Assembly: GCA_964035545.1 (NCBI GenBank)
Contig: OZ037769.1
Coordinates: 11,043,133-11,107,132, forward strand
Reading direction: 5' to 3'
DNA length: 64,000 nucleotides
From: Bugula neritina
Lineage: Eukaryota > Bryozoa > Gymnolaemata > Cheilostomatida > Bugulidae
Positions 7,215 through 22,000 of the stretch are shown one piece after another; the stretch's first letter is position 1; each line of letters begins with the position of its first letter. The notes below the pieces were generated by a model that was not told the DNA's origin, did not search any database, and saw nothing but the letters and a program-made list of their open reading frames with translations. A program made the position numbers and the translations under genes.

Positions 7215-8125
7215 TAGTATACCACATGTGTAGACTATAGATGGTATGCTACATAGTATATAGGTGGTATATACCATAGTATATAGATAGTATATCCCAT
7301 AGTATATAGATGGTATATTACATAGTATATAGATGGTATATTACATAGTATATAGATGGTATATCCCTTAGTATATAGGTGGTATATTACATAGTATATA
7401 GATGGTATATTACATAGTATATAGGTGGTATATTACATAGTATATAGATGGTATATTACATAGTATATAGATGGTATATTACATAGTATATAGATGGTAT
7501 ATTACATAGTATATAGATGGTATATTACATAGTATATAGATGGTATATTACATAGTATATAGATGGTATATTACATAGTATATAGATGGTATATCCCTTA
7601 GTATATAGGTGGTATATTACATAGGATATAGATGGTATATTACATAGTATATAGATGGTATATTACATAGTATATAGATGGTATATCCCTTAGTATATAG
7701 ATGGTATATCCCTTAGTATATAGGTGGTATATTACATAGTATATAGATGGTATATCCCTTAGTATATAGATGGTATATCCCTTAGTATATAGGTGGTATA
7801 TTACATAGTATATAGGTGGTATATTACATAGTATATAGATGGTATATCCCTTAGTATATAGATGGTATATCCCTTAGTATATAGGTGGTATATTACATAG
7901 TATATAGGTGGTATATCCCTTAGCATATAGGTGGTATATCCCTTAGTATATAGGTGGTATATTACATAGTATATAGGTGGTATATTACATAGTATATAGG
8001 TGGTATATCCCTTAGTATATAGGTGGTATATCCCTTAGTATATAGGTGGCATATTACATAGTATATAGATGGTATATTACATAGTGTAGATGGCTTATAC
8101 CACATAGTGTAGATGGTATACTGCC
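7215..8125. repeat. 23-bp minisatellite upstream of LPCAT-like copy C
   Basis: About 39 units of 23 bp based on GATGGTATATTACATAGTAT. Two alternating variants occur (ATTACATAG versus ATCCCTTAG, and AGATGG versus AGGTGG), and the second half of the array shows block-like mixing of them. It starts about 35 bp upstream of the ATG of copy C, so it occupies the promoter or 5' UTR. Confidence 0.9.
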
Positions 8126-10710
8126 ATGTATTGAACTAGCCTTGTCAATACACCACATAAACTTATTGCGACATAACCACATTTTATGTACTGGGTTACT
8201 TCTTATTCTAATGTCTATTTGTTTAAACTCATTATATACAGTTTTTTGCCATACCAATATACCAGCCAGTTGTTATTCTGTCACTTTTTATCTAGATGTA
8301 TTCTTATGTCAGTTACTTGTTAGCTTCAATACAATTCATACATTCTACTCTACAGCCAATCTTACTTATACATGTATAATCTTACTGTTTACTCTAGTTT
8401 AAACAAAATAACAAGAAGACAACAGTATACCGGTATAGATAGTATGCCACAGCCACATGCTGTCACCTGCCATCATTTGTTGAAGATGGTCTACCTGCAG
8501 TTCTTTGATAGTATCTACTTGTATGTACTTATCGTATACAAAGCATACACTAAGTACCATATTATAATAGAAATCCCAACATATCTAATATACAAGTGTA
8601 TGAAGGTCACTGTAATGAGCTGCAGACTGTACTATTAAGTTATTTAAGTAGCCACTGAGTTACTGAGTAGGAAACTAATTAGCAAATAATATGGAGATGA
8701 AGCAATGCCTGCCCATAGTTTATATTCCTTTTCAGACGGATTTCAGTCTAGGTTTTAGAATGTAGCACAAGACAATATATTTTGCCTTTGAATCAACACT
8801 AATTTTCAAAAACCCTGAATCAATAAAGTTGAGACTTGCTCATCAACATCTTGACATATAACTGCACCTGAAGTAGGAGCAGCCACATTATAATTAGTAT
8901 AGTTCAGTGGCAATTCAGACCCTTTATTAAGTGCACAGTGCCCGCCTTTATCATGCCAATTTAGTTTACAAACAGCTAATTGACTCATGGATGCACTACA
9001 ACAGGGGTGTGTAAGCAATTTGTTTCATAGTTGAAGGTGATCTATAACTTGTAGGAACTTTACTGTTTCTACCATTTAATTAACTTAATGAGCCAAGATG
9101 GTACATTTAATATTTAATAAGTATAGGAATCTGCATTTCAAGAATTTGTTTATACCTAACACAAAATAGTTGAATACTACAACATACATATATACAGTTC
9201 AGGTTGCTAGTGAGCAAAATAGAATTTGATTTCACCATTGCATCAAATCCATCATTTCTATTTGATAGAAAGTGCATTGCTTGTGATAGTTCTTAGCCGA
9301 AGATAGTTGTGAGTTAGTACTTATCAGAGTGAGATCTTGGCAGAAAAGCTGGTTAATTATGAAGAAAGTGAGTCAGAATCATTCTAGCAAGCTCAACAAC
9401 AAGTAGACATCCTTACAAGCTAAGTTTTACAGCTGATGCCTAAAATGCAAGGCTTAAAGAGCTGCTGCAACCACTAAAGATTAGGTGTTCTACCTTAAAA
9501 CTCTATTCAACTGTGATAGCTTATTGCATCAGCCTTAAACTAGTTATTAATTTACTATCACAAATATTGGAACTTACCCTTTGAAGAGCAATACGATCAG
9601 CCCTCAGGAGCGTGCATTGAGTGACCTAACCAACTGTTGACTGTAAACTATTGACTCTACAGCCCATGCGCACGCTTAGAACTAACTCTACTTCATTGGC
9701 TGCCTTTGTTCCCTTTGCTGTATTGGCCATTTATTACAAAGATGGCAAACAATGTGAACTAACATGTATTCATAAGCTATGAAAGTAATAATCTTCAACG
9801 ATTTGTGTGTTCCATCCTGCGTAATGTAGCCATAAACTCATTAATGAATTATATTATTTTGTTATTTAAATATTACATTTTTTGAAAGACATAAAATCTC
9901 TAGTGAGTAGGTATTCACCTATAAATTAACTTATACAGTAGGAGAAGAGATGAAAATTTAAACAAGCAAAGCAAAGAAATAGACAATGCTTTGCGGAATC
10001 ACTTATCAATGATGAATACGGTTGCCGAGTCCCCAGAGAAAAAAGTGCACTTGGAAAATAGCTACTATTTCAAACGTATATAACATTGATTGCTAAGCAG
10101 CTTTAAAACGCCAAATGCACACACAGCTCTGGGGATTAAAAAGAATAATATGGTAGAAAGAGAGGGAACAAAGATGTATAGACCATCTATGAGAGAATGG
10201 ATACAGCAAGCAATAGGTAGTAAATAGGGCTGGTGGCTGACTAAGCATTGGCCTAAGGGCGGATATAATATAATGCAATATAAACACATAAAGCAAATCT
10301 AATAATAATAATGATGCAATAATAATCATGTGATAAAAGAGTATGGTAGAATATTGTGATCTAATAACATGACTACTAAGATAATACTTACCGTATAATT
10401 ATATAATATGATGATATAAGAATATAATTATTATAATAATATGGTATAATAGTATGGTATAAAGTGATATAATAATATATAATGAGCTGTAATAATGATA
10501 TAATACAGATGATGCAACAAAACGGCATAACATGTGGTATAATGTGACATTTGATATAATGAAATGATATACTAACATGATATATTTATATCATAACAAT
10601 ATAAATATGACATAATTGATATATGATAAGATGATATATCAGAGTTGTCATTTCTACCGTTCTTACTTGGACAGACTTATTAGACTTAAAACCATGTTTA
10701 AAATCTTTAT
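8126..10710. other. Intergenic, no supported gene
   Basis: AT-rich host sequence between LPCAT-like copies C and B. A short AT-only low-complexity tract covers about 10290-10640. A leftward frame at 8806-9018 looks like decayed coding sequence but matches no family I recognise. Paired ATTGG/CCAAT-like motifs lie near 9690-9740. Confidence 0.5.
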
Positions 10711-10895
10711 CCTGGTGGCCTGTGAGAACCCCCCCCATGGTAAGAGTATTTTTTCAAGTAGGCCAAGTGCTGCGTATGCTGTGTGAACAGACAATTATGA
10801 TTGGATGTTTTTTCTGACATCACCAATTGCCCTGCTGGCACTGGAACCCATGACTTGTAGCGCTTGTTGGTAGCTATCTCAAACTTATTAGTCAA
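10711..10895 (-). mobile_element. tRNA-derived SINE copy (leftward, decayed)
   Basis: On the minus strand it shares the SINE body with the copies at 28046 and 55087: a CATGGGTTCCAGTGCC B-box-like segment, then CAATTGGTGATGT, CATCCAATCATAATTG and GGTTCTCACAGG. The 5' A-box part is poorly conserved. Confidence 0.65.
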
Positions 10896-11077
10896 TCTTT
10901 ACTAAGTGTGAAAAACTGATTAAATTGAATTGGTAACAATTCTAAACTATCTCTTTATGAAACTGCAATATAAGACGTGACAGTTTAAATACTCAGCCAG
11001 TTTAAAATTTTGTAGGCCGGTGCTTATAACCAAAATTACTTCAGCATATCTTTGACAGCAAATCCTTATAAAGAATT

Positions 11078-11335
11078 AAAATATTCATATATATCGTAGA
11101 TATCATCTACAGACTGTTTGAGGGTTGTATGTGCTCAAACAACTTTGTCCTATAATGAAGTTTGCGCAAACTTTTCTTGAATTGATTTGGAATTTATGAT
11201 GTAAGTCTGTGGCGTTATAAAACTAGAAGTAATTATTGCTAACTTTCATTATACACAGATATTAGCTGCTGCAGAGCACATCTTGACCGACGGGACAGTC
11301 TCAAAGTTTAAACTATGAACTTTTAAGCTGCGTGT
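11078..11335. repeat. Interspersed repeat, copy 1
   Basis: This stretch is collinear with 25395-25625 in intron 3 of LPCAT-like copy A. Shared pieces include ATATTCATATAT, ATCATCTACA, CTCAAACAACTTTG and TAATTATTGCTAA, and both end near TAGCTGCTGCA. It is a non-coding dispersed repeat of unknown type. Confidence 0.6.
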
Positions 11336-13081
11336 TGCAGTAGCAAGAAAAGCACTCAATGAAAGTGAACAATAATAACTATTAGTTATATATTACTACA
11401 AGCTATAAGTGCTATAAGAAGGCACCAGGAATATGAATCAGAAATTCCAAATTAATTCAAGACATGTTTGCACAAAATCTCTTACAAAACAAAGTATTGT
11501 TTAAGCATACAACCATCAAACAGCTAGGATATATATTGTATGAATATTTTAACACTGCCTAAATGAACAGTCAGGATCCTTTAATAATTCAATACAAAAC
11601 ATTCTTAGCTTGCCTTTACTTGGAGAGCATGTAATATAGAATGAAAAGTCTGCTTTATAAACTTGTTCATGTGGATGTAGCAAGCATGCAGTTACCTTAC
11701 CTATAAGTACTGCTGAAACTCTCATAGAAATCTAATTGTTCAGAAATTGCTCGACTACTTAACAAATATTTCTTTACCTATAGTGAGCAAGTTTGTGTTA
11801 ATACTTGCAACTGCAAGTTAGTTTACTACATACTTGGAATTGGAAAAAATATTTTACTGTGCTTGACATTTACATCCGATACTAATGTTATCAGTGGTAA
11901 AAACAGTTATGCCCCAACAGGCTAATAACAAAACTGGATTTATTGACTAGGTTCTCTTTATAAAATGAATTGCAGGATTACTTTGTCCAGTTATAAGAAT
12001 ATTGCCCCTCATTCAGGCCCCTGATTTAATTTGTATTGAAACAGGCATACTAGATAATCACACTATTTTTATTGAGAATAAAGAGTTTTTTTACAAAATC
12101 TGAAAACGAGTATAACAAGAGCTTTTATTAGAAAAAAGGGAAATACTTTGAATAGCAGAATTAGAGCACAATCAGCATATAAAATATATCAAGTTTGATA
12201 AGAAAAATAATACACAAGGTTAAACCAAACATATATGTATATATTGTATACACATGTGAAACTTGTATGCATTTATTTTCAATTTTTGAATTACAGAAAA
12301 TTTCCTAACACTAGGAAATTTTATTAAAGCCTATTGTAAATTCTAGCTAACAAAATTTATTGAGAGATGAAAATAGAAAAGTGGATAAATATTGGCAGAG
12401 AATCAAACAGTGACACCAAAATAACTCACTTATACTGCTGGAAGAACTTTCCTGAGGCTTACACGTCATGATATAGCAACAAAACCTGAGCTGCCTTATT
12501 CAGCAAGTCAATGATTTAAAATAATCTAGTAATTAGTTACTATTACTCAGTTGTGATCTTTAAAAACTCAGGTAGTTTAAAAACTTAGAGGCACACATAT
12601 AAAATCTTTCAAAATCGTTTTAAAATGGTGATTAATTGTTTAAATTGACAGCAAAAGAGAGAAATTTGATAAGCCATCATTTTATATAATAAAACAATTG
12701 TTGCCTCATGACTGATCAGCTCAGAAAAATGCTGGAAGTTAAAAACCATCAACAACTCAGTTCCTCCCAAAAAACCAACAGATATAGGACACCGTAACAA
12801 AACACAAGTTCTACAAAAATATCAGCAAAATATTTTTTAAGAAACCGGATTATATAATCAATGAAATATTTAGATGACCAATAATCTACATAAAAATAGT
12901 TGATATTAAAAAACTCAATTTAAAGACATTGATCTAGAATCATGTGACCTTTATATAACAACTAGTACAGTCTACCAAGTGTTACTATTATGCTATAGTA
13001 ATGACCAGGTACGAAGTGAATATAACAATAGACGTGTAGAACTCTAATAGACTATAACAGGAGAGCACCCTATTGAAGAGG
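11336..13081. other. Intergenic, 3' flank of LPCAT-like copy B
   Basis: AT-rich sequence without a supported gene. Open frames are short and lack family similarity. Confidence 0.5.
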
Positions 13082-16000
13082 TTAGCTTAAAGCTTCCCTA
13101 GAAGGAATGTCCACAAATCCTTTAGATATGATGCTCCACCAGAGTCCGAGAAAGGTAACTCTCGGCTTGTTTTGCTGAACGATAGCTTTCAGATTTCTAT
13201 ATGTTAGTTCAGTGGTTGGTAGCTCAAGATATCTAGAAATGAGTATAACATCTTCCACTATTAATAGTAATAGTACTAGTAGTATTAACAGTACCACTAG
13301 TACTAATAGTACTGTCAGTACCACTAAAACTATTAGTACTGATAGTCCAAACAGTACTAGTAGTACTAACAGTACTATATTAGTGCCACTAGTATTATTG
13401 GTACAGCACCCTCGACTTCGCGCACACACACATATATTAGTAATAGGTTGAACTTCCCAAACTACACATACCAACTATAGTAACACATATTGCAGTATAA
13501 TAACATACGGCATTACTAATTATTAGAATTTGCTCAAAATATTTTCTTCTAGTTATTATACTAAATAGCATAACAATTCTATTTTTAATGTTTTATTATC
13601 AATATTATGATAGCACTCTAACCTGCTCATCAGCTCTCTCACATTCTTAGCAAACAACTCTGGATTCTCTTTCTCTTCGTCTGACGGATGGTACACTGGA
13701 TGCAGCATAACCTCAATTCTGGTGATGGGTGTACATAACAGCAGAGACCACATGGATATCCTAAAGGTAGAGTGGCAGTATAGAGTAGTGTTGACTAGGG
13801 CAGTGAAGAGTGGAGTTAGGTAGAATAGAATAGTGTAGGGTGGAATAGAAAGGTTTAGAATAGGATAGAGTCGAATAAGGTAGTGAAGTATAGAGTATAG
13901 AGTAATGTAGAATAGTACAGAGTAAATTAAAGCAATGAAGAGAACAATGTAGCATGGGATAGGGAATTACAGCTGAACAAACGTATGCTAGTCAATACCT
14001 GTCTCACTAGCTACAAGAACAATTCATCAATATTAGAGAGTGACTAAACCTAAATCCAAAAGAATAAAAAAAATTCTTACCAAGAAATACCTTTAAAAGA
14101 GATATAACTGAAATGAAGATATACAAAAGTATACTCACAGCCCTGGACCTGTATCCACCCAGCTGGTGACGTCAAGTCTCCGGTTGTTATACTTCACTGT
14201 GATTGGCTGTACAGATACACCGGGTAAGAAAGCTCCTGTGATGAAAGAATATAACTAAATGCTTCCAGAAAGCTCCGGAATTTCACTTGTTGTCACTCAG
14301 TTTAAGGTGAGTAACTCAGTTCAACTGACAGATGAGTACTCAGTTTGACTCACAGATGAGTACTCAGTTTAACTGACAGATAAGTAACTCAGTTTGACTC
14401 ACAGATGAGTACTCAGTTTAACTGACAGGTGAGTAACTGAGTTTAACTCACAGGTGAGTCCCAAGAGCATATAGCACTTGTCCACAAGTTATTGCGATCA
14501 ACCCAAAATTTTTATATTGAAGCAACAAATGCTTACTGATGAAAATACACATGACATTATGATATTTGCTGTAAATTCAACAGAACACAAACCTGTTTTG
14601 AATGGGAGGAGACTTTTGCCATTAGTGCAGAACCCTTCAGGAAGTACTATCAACTGAGGCCATGCCCCCTTAGCCTCTGCTCTCATCTTGATCTTTGCAG
14701 CGGCTTTATTACGAGAGTCTGGGTCACCTCTCTCCACAAATATAGACTGATTTGCACGAAATATAGCTAAAGGCATAAACAAATTTTTGCTTGAAATCAC
14801 ATTACAATATTAATGCTAAGAATCAAAATTTTTCTCAACAATAAATAAAACTTTTTACATAACCTTGTAAAGTACCAACTATTTTAATTAGAGCAATAGC
14901 CATAAATATTTATCATCTACATAGCAATTTAAAGACACTGTGAACCGAAATATAAAGAAGATAGATACGGACACATTGTTGTAGCAACATATCTAAAAAA
15001 CCTAGATTGTGTCCATCAATTAATTAGAATAGCTACGGTTATTCATCACCTATAAGCGAAACATGAAGAAGATAGATATGAACACATATAGCTGGCAAAA
15101 GAAGGCTAGGCGTAGAGATGGTTGAAGATGTATGATGAGACCAAAATGAAAGCAATTATTGTAACGACAGACTGCTATGATGAGGGTGGCATAGTTGGTG
15201 TATTTATAGCTGACATCACTTTACACATTGTTTAGGAATTTTATTTGAATGTGTGTCAGTAGGAAAACTCAACCAATCAAGTATATACCAATTGAGGAGA
15301 ATAGAAGATTTGGACAGGTAACTATTAGCTAATTAGTTTTAGCCTCTGCATACAAGTTTATGATTTCTTAATAATATTTATAAGTTTCATAAAGTTTAAA
15401 ACTGAACAAACAAAAATGTTTTTCCGGTATCGTATTATTACATTCAACTTTTTACTTTTGCTTCAAAAGAAAGCTTGCAAAATTGAACTGTTTTGAAATA
15501 AAATTACTTTTAAGGGAATTCATGAAACCATGTTTGAAAAGTGTATATACTACTGTAATCTATATTTTCCTTGAACTTAATTTTTATGATGCATGATCAT
15601 GGTGAGATTTGTTTTTTTTTATTATACATAAATTATTTCTTATAACCATAGAGTTTCATTGTTTATAAATTATGAGGTACAATGATTTTAAAGATACTTT
15701 GATGAAATGGGTGAATACTATAATATGAGCTTTTATAATTTTTATATTGTAATATGAGTTTAAATAAAATATATTAACTACAAATAAAAGAATGTGCCTT
15801 AACATCATTGAAACGTGTTATTTGCATCTTGCTCTTATAGTATATTGAACAACAGTTCAAAAAACCTGGTACCCACCTCCTAACAGAGGTATTTTAACAT
15901 TATCCATCATAGACACAGCCCCGGGCAGCCCGACCATAGCCCCGGCCAGCGGGTCTATAGACGAGGTGTGGGGAGCCATGATCAGCAGAGGAGCCTCCTT

Positions 16001-19000
16001 GCTGGACGCCTGCCTCCCCTTCACCGTCTGGGACATGATTCCCGCGGAAAATGCAATACATCTGGAGAAGAACACTGCCAGGTCTCGAAATACTCTACAA
16101 ATATTACACCACAGTTGAACACACTGAGGATGAAGTTTCACACAAAAAATAAAACTACACTGTATAATATTTTGGAACTTAAGGCCTGGCCTCACCATTG
16201 TGAGAATCACACAAAATCGTCTATTTGACACGAAAAAGCCATCGTACGAGAAAATTTGCGGGAATTCAAACGAAATCGTCTTCGTTGGGTGTACACAACG
16301 ATGACGATGGACGAAAAATCAAAATTGACGATAAGCACCATTTGATTGGTCAATAGAATTTTAGCAACAGTAATTATCTTATTTCTACCACTTTTCTCTA
16401 TTTGGCAATTTTCTGCTACTTGTATCTCGTGCAAGACTCATTCATAGACTATTTATTATGTGTTTCGTCCGACGAGTGTGTGGCTGGTCTTAACAAGAGG
16501 ATAACTCACGAAAATCGTCAAACGATTTCGTGTGATTCTGACGATTGTGAGGCCAGGCCTTTAGTTTGAAAATTCATTGAATGGTTTTTCCTTTTGAAAA
16601 ATAGAGCATCAAACAATTTTAATGTTTCAGCAAAAATGCTTGTCAATGATTGGCCAATATGGCAAATGAAATTAGCCTATCAACTTTTTATGTTTATCAA
16701 ACCATGATTGAATGATTTTCCCGTCCCAATTGAAAAAAAAGAAAATTCCTTTAGGATTATTATCACCAAGTGCATATTGTATCACTGGTTCAAGTGGATA
16801 ACACTGAATCAATTTTCAGATGATTTAAAAACATAAGCAGTAATATATTTACTGTTTCCAATGAGTTGATTTAGTCTACGTAATTCTGAAGAAAATTAGT
16901 TTAGTTGATTGAATACTATTTTCTATCTTAAAGAGAAAAAATATGTGCACATATTATTTTAATGGTGACTACAAATCATAATTTGGTATTAAAACAGGGG
17001 TTTAAAGTATAAATTCCATAATTTATATCGCAAGATTTAAATAATTTAGAACATTGCCCCGAAATTTAATATTTAAAAATTACCTAACAATATTCAAATG
17101 TTTTACTCTATGTAAAGTATTGTATGCAAATTAACCCAAATTGGTAGATTTATTCCACAGAGTTGCAGACAATTAGTTTATGGTGTGTGATGTCCAACAA
17201 CTAGTAGCAATGAGCTACTTACAATGATGTCTAACAACTAGTAGTAATGATATCATGAGCTACTTACAATGATGTCTAACAACAACTAGTAGTAATAAGC
17301 TACTTACAAGCGCCATCCACTAAGAGGTTGAGAGGGTTCAAGAGGCAGCCCCATCACTGATATGTTCGCAACAATTGATGCCAGAATAATAAAAGTGAAC
17401 ACAAACACTAATCTAATTGGTGCAACTGTAAACGCCATGATCAACCACTAAAATTACGGAAGAAAAAAGTAAATTCTATGAAACAACCAATAACATGCAT
17501 GGCCATCTACACGCCATGCTCAACCAATAAAATGCAAGCTGTAAGTAAATTGTTAAAAAAACATGCAAAAAAAGTTTATGCATAAAAAATATTTAAGTAT
17601 ATACAAAGTATAAAAGTTTAGATGCAAAATTAATACTTGTCTTTAATATTCCAAACAATGTAGTAGCAACAATCAACACAGAAATTATCTTCTCCTGGTT
17701 GGTGCACTCGTACACAGATAAGTGTTGCTTAGGTACAATAAGTAACTAGTATGCAGTCTAAAGAACCAAACACAGTGAGTAAAACTCATGTTTCTCAAAA
17801 GGAGACATTTGAACAAATGTGTAAACATGAGCCAGACAAGGCGAAAGAAGGTGAATTCCTGCCAGATGATTACTTTATTTTGGTCAATCATAAGGAGCCA
17901 GTAAGAGGGGAACAACTCTAAATTATCAGTTCTGTTAATTTAAAAACAGCGAGTACCGTAAAACGGGGTTACTTTAGCTACCTGGGGTAATTTTGGCCAT
18001 TTTGGAAAAAATGTTTAAAATGTAGCTGGTGCTATATCTATGCAGTCTAAAGATATTTTAATTGTATATATGCACTGACTGTAGATTGATGCATCCTATT
18101 CATAAAAAATAATTGATATACTCATTTGCTGCTTCTTGCTGTCAGCCATTTGGACTTCCTGTTTGACAACAAGATTTTCAGCGCTGTCCAACTTTATTCT
18201 ATTTGAAGGCATTGGAAAAGCTCAACTCATTATTTTCTCTTGGTTAAAGAACTTTGGTAAGTATTTAACCATGATATTTGTAATTTAGGTAATTAAATTG
18301 AAATCCAAAATTAGAATCTGTGTCTTAAAATCACTGTGTACAATTTTTGACGAATTTGGGGTAACTTTGGCCATGACTAAATGGTACTCCAAAGTAAGTT
18401 TCTGGCAGCGCTGTGAATTTCCTGTTACTTCAAACACTTAGTACATTACCCTCTAAAGGCACAATGATTTGATTCACCTATATCCGATGCTTTATTTATG
18501 TATTTCAAACAACTTAGAGCCCGAAATATGAAATAATTGTATGGGGAATTATGCATTTTTGTTCCCACATAGCAATTTTGTGTTATTTCAACGTTTTTTC
18601 ATATGAAAATCTGACCATGCATTGTAAAATGGTTTTTTCAGGACAATTATACCCAGAAAATGTCGGAGGAAAGCAACATCTCCAAAATATGGTATATCTG
18701 AGGAGATCATTGGTTTCGCTTTATTCACAAGAATTGGCAGCTGGAAAGTCTTGACGAGAAGTGGCTAAAAATATGATTTTACCAAAGCAACACTACAAAA
18801 CAGAGCCACATGAAGACACAAGCTAAAAGCTGGACGCCAAACTGTGTTATCACAAGTAGAGGGAGTAGCCATTGTTGACCATACTACAAAGCTGGCTCAA
18901 TGGGGCTTTCCATTAGATAAAACAGACTTTCGAATGATAGTCAAGACCTATTTTGACAAATGTGAGAGAAGTGTGCAACAGTTCAAAAACAACTACCCTC

Positions 19001-22000
19001 AAGATCACTGGAGTCTCAGTTTTATGTTAAGACATAAAGATAGCTTGTCTCACAGGTTGTGCCAAAACATAGCACCGGAATGAGCAACAGTTAATCCTGA
19101 AGACATTACGGATTATTTAAAAAATCTGGAAACAACTGCCACAACCTATAGTTTGAGAGGGTATATTTGACTTTCAAATGACATTCAGTGATATGAATTT
19201 GTACAGTGATTTATTCAATGTTGCCAGCAAATTACATACTTTTTTTTATACATGTACAATTTTTTTTACACTAAATTAAAATGTACCTCGAATAGCTGTG
19301 GCTTCAATGAAATAATTATACTATTATAGCTTGAATTTTGTTTAAAGTATATTTTTTGGCGATAATGAAGTTTAATAATGTTGTTCTTTAATTTCTAGCT
19401 GACCAAAGAAACTCCAAGTACTGCCAACTTTAGCCACATGAAGAATAACAATACCGGCCAAAGTAACCCCGAAATTAGGGTAACTTTGGCCACCTACTTT
19501 TTCCAATACCACAAGAGATCTAGCAGTCCCAAACTCCAAATAGTTTTTTCATTTAGTGCAGTGGTTTCCAACCTTTTTCATACTATTCCCCCCTTTCATA
19601 AATGTTGACTATTAATTTCCCCCTTTCTAAGAGCGAAAAGATTTTATGGCTTACTGAATGAGAATATATGATACAATGCAATATATTTTGTTCTATTATA
19701 TTTGCATATAGTATAATTATCATAATAGTAATATTATAGTTATTTTTATGTTATTAAACACAAAGCAGTTCAATTATTAATTTTATGGTTTGCTTAAGCC
19801 TGGATCTGTTTTTGACTAGGCCCGTCTCAAGTCACTCTGTAGGTTAAGGCCATTTCTCTTCTTTTTGATTTGATGAGAATCCTACCTCACAGGGATAGGT
19901 GGTGCTGGATGGCACCAAAACTCTGCTTTGTCAGCTATGTGTGGAAAGAGTTTACTTGTTAAAAGTTAGAATGATTTTAGGTAAAAATGGCACAGGTGAT
20001 AATGGCACAAACGGAAAAGTAGGTAAAAATGGCACACCGATGTTAAGTTTTTCCAAACTCAAACCCCAAACCCTTGAACTCCAAACCCTCACCCCCTAAC
20101 TCAAACCCCCACCCCCCAACTCCAGAACCTCAAGTACAAACCCAAAATCCTCACCTCAAACCCCACTTTCAAATTCCAAACCCCCCCAATGTTGAAAACA
20201 TGTGCCATTTTTACTTACTTTTCCATTTGTGCCATTATTACCTGTGCCATTTCTACTGGGCACCACCCACAATACATCAATTGGAGAAGATTTCAAATCA
20301 CCCTTCATCGCTGAAGTGAACCAACTCAATGAAATTCTCCTGTAATTCCTCTGAAATCTTTTCAACAAAGCTTTGCAATGGGTCACATGTCAAGTTAGGA
20401 ATCTAGCTCTTTTTTTTTGGGAGGTAGCTCAGAGAAATACGGTTAAAACTCCATTAAAAGTTTACAGAGGTGCCTAGAAGTTTTTTTGAGAAATGATCTG
20501 GAACAGGTGGTGTCCGGTAAAAATGGCACAGGTAATAATGGCACAAATGGGAAATTAGGTAAAAATGAGACCTTTTCAATATTAGGATTGAAGATTTGAG
20601 TTGGGGGATTAGGCATTCAGGATAGGGGGTTTGGAGGTTTGGGAAAATTTAACACCAGTGTGCATTTTTTACCTAAAATCGGAACAGGTTCTTCTCCTAT
20701 AAAAGTTTATTGAGTGTGGGGAAAGACACCATGTTTTTGATTGAGATGCCACTTCTTCAGTGTAACTTTAAAAACATTGCTGCTGCTATGAAAAGCAATG
20801 ATATGATGATTGCACTCCTGCATTTTCAGGTTCAGATTATTTAGTGTAGCAAATATATTCACTAGGTATGTAGTATACCATTCATAGAGGTTGACTTGCA
20901 TGGCTGCTAAAAGTTGGCTTGTTGGTTTTTGCAAATTTTTTGACCTTCATTCGAAATAGCACAGAGAGCAGTTAGGGTAGAGTACTTAATAAACGCATTC
21001 ATGTAGAAGTAAACTGAGATTGCAGAATATGGTTTGGTTAAATAGATGAAGATTTATAAATATACATATACATGTAACTTGCAAGAGCTCAAAAAGCCTT
21101 CAGCAAATTTCGTGAAATTTTCAAAATCCAAATTCCCACCTAAAATGTCCAAATTCCCCCCTAGGGGGGTATTCCCCCCAGGTTGGGAACCACTGATTTA
21201 GTGCATATGTTGATAAGCTTCATTTAGCATTCAAAAATTTCAAAGAATATTGCGATCCTTTCATATGACACCCAAAAATATGTCTCAAAACCGCCAATGT
21301 TGCTCTGTTGTACGGTACCAGTTTTCGTTTGTTTTCAGGTAATCACTTTTAATTCGAAAAATTCCCCTTCAAAATCTATGCAATTTGCTTGTGTCTTGCA
21401 GCAAACTACAAGCAAAATTCACTAGGCAACCCCAGCTATGAGAAATTAATATTATAGACTAATGTCGAACAAATTTACTTAATGTGTTTGGTTCATTAAA
21501 AAAAATTTTGTAAAACTTTTTTTGTCAAAGTGCTATGAAAGCTATATGCTATGTTACTAGAAACAAGAAGCAAGTTTTAGAACATTATTAGTATTCAGGA
21601 ACAGATAAAGCAATAAAATTATCAACAATGAAATATACAACAAGTCTAGACTCACATGCACACCAAGTTAGAACATGTCTTGAGTATAAGCACTATGAAT
21701 CAACAATGTACAACATTAACTAATGGAGTCTAACATCTACCAACATTTTAGGAATAATAATGACCATTAAAATTTGAAATCTGAACAACTATTTCACCGA
21801 CTCTAGTATCAACTAATATCTATTAAAGCGAAATATATTGGCAATAGAATAAGACAACAGTAATATAGTAATATGTATGTGCCGGAGCATAGATGAGAAA
21901 CTTACAACAAATCTATCGCGAACAGTTGGGTAGAGAGAGTATCTGAAAGGGTGGGTGTCATACCAACTCTGACCACTCTTGCTTATATTTCCATTCTTTT

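Larger units (their letters stand above)
17956..21315 (+). mobile_element. Pogo/Tigger-like DNA transposon remnant, split by a hAT element
   Basis: The candidate ends are CCGTAAAACGGGG after TA (17954-17955) and an imperfect inverted CCGTACAACAG before TA (21316-21317). TA is the pogo/mariner target. Internal repeats of GGGGTAACTTTGGCCA type occur near 17965, 18358 and 19450 in both orientations. A Tigger-type DNA-binding segment is present at 18844-19083. The end assignment is tentative because the inverted match is only partial. It lies in intron 1 of LPCAT-like copy B. Confidence 0.5.

Noticed and set aside
7215-8125. Possible CRISPR-like array
   Set aside because: Units are contiguous 23-bp repeats without unique spacers, in a eukaryotic host: a minisatellite.
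8806-9018. Leftward 70-codon frame with coding-like composition
   Set aside because: No family recognised, no splice or start context; probably a transposon scrap.
13212-13451. Ser/Thr-rich rightward frame
   Set aside because: Product of an ACT/AGT triplet tract and antisense to a real LPCAT exon.
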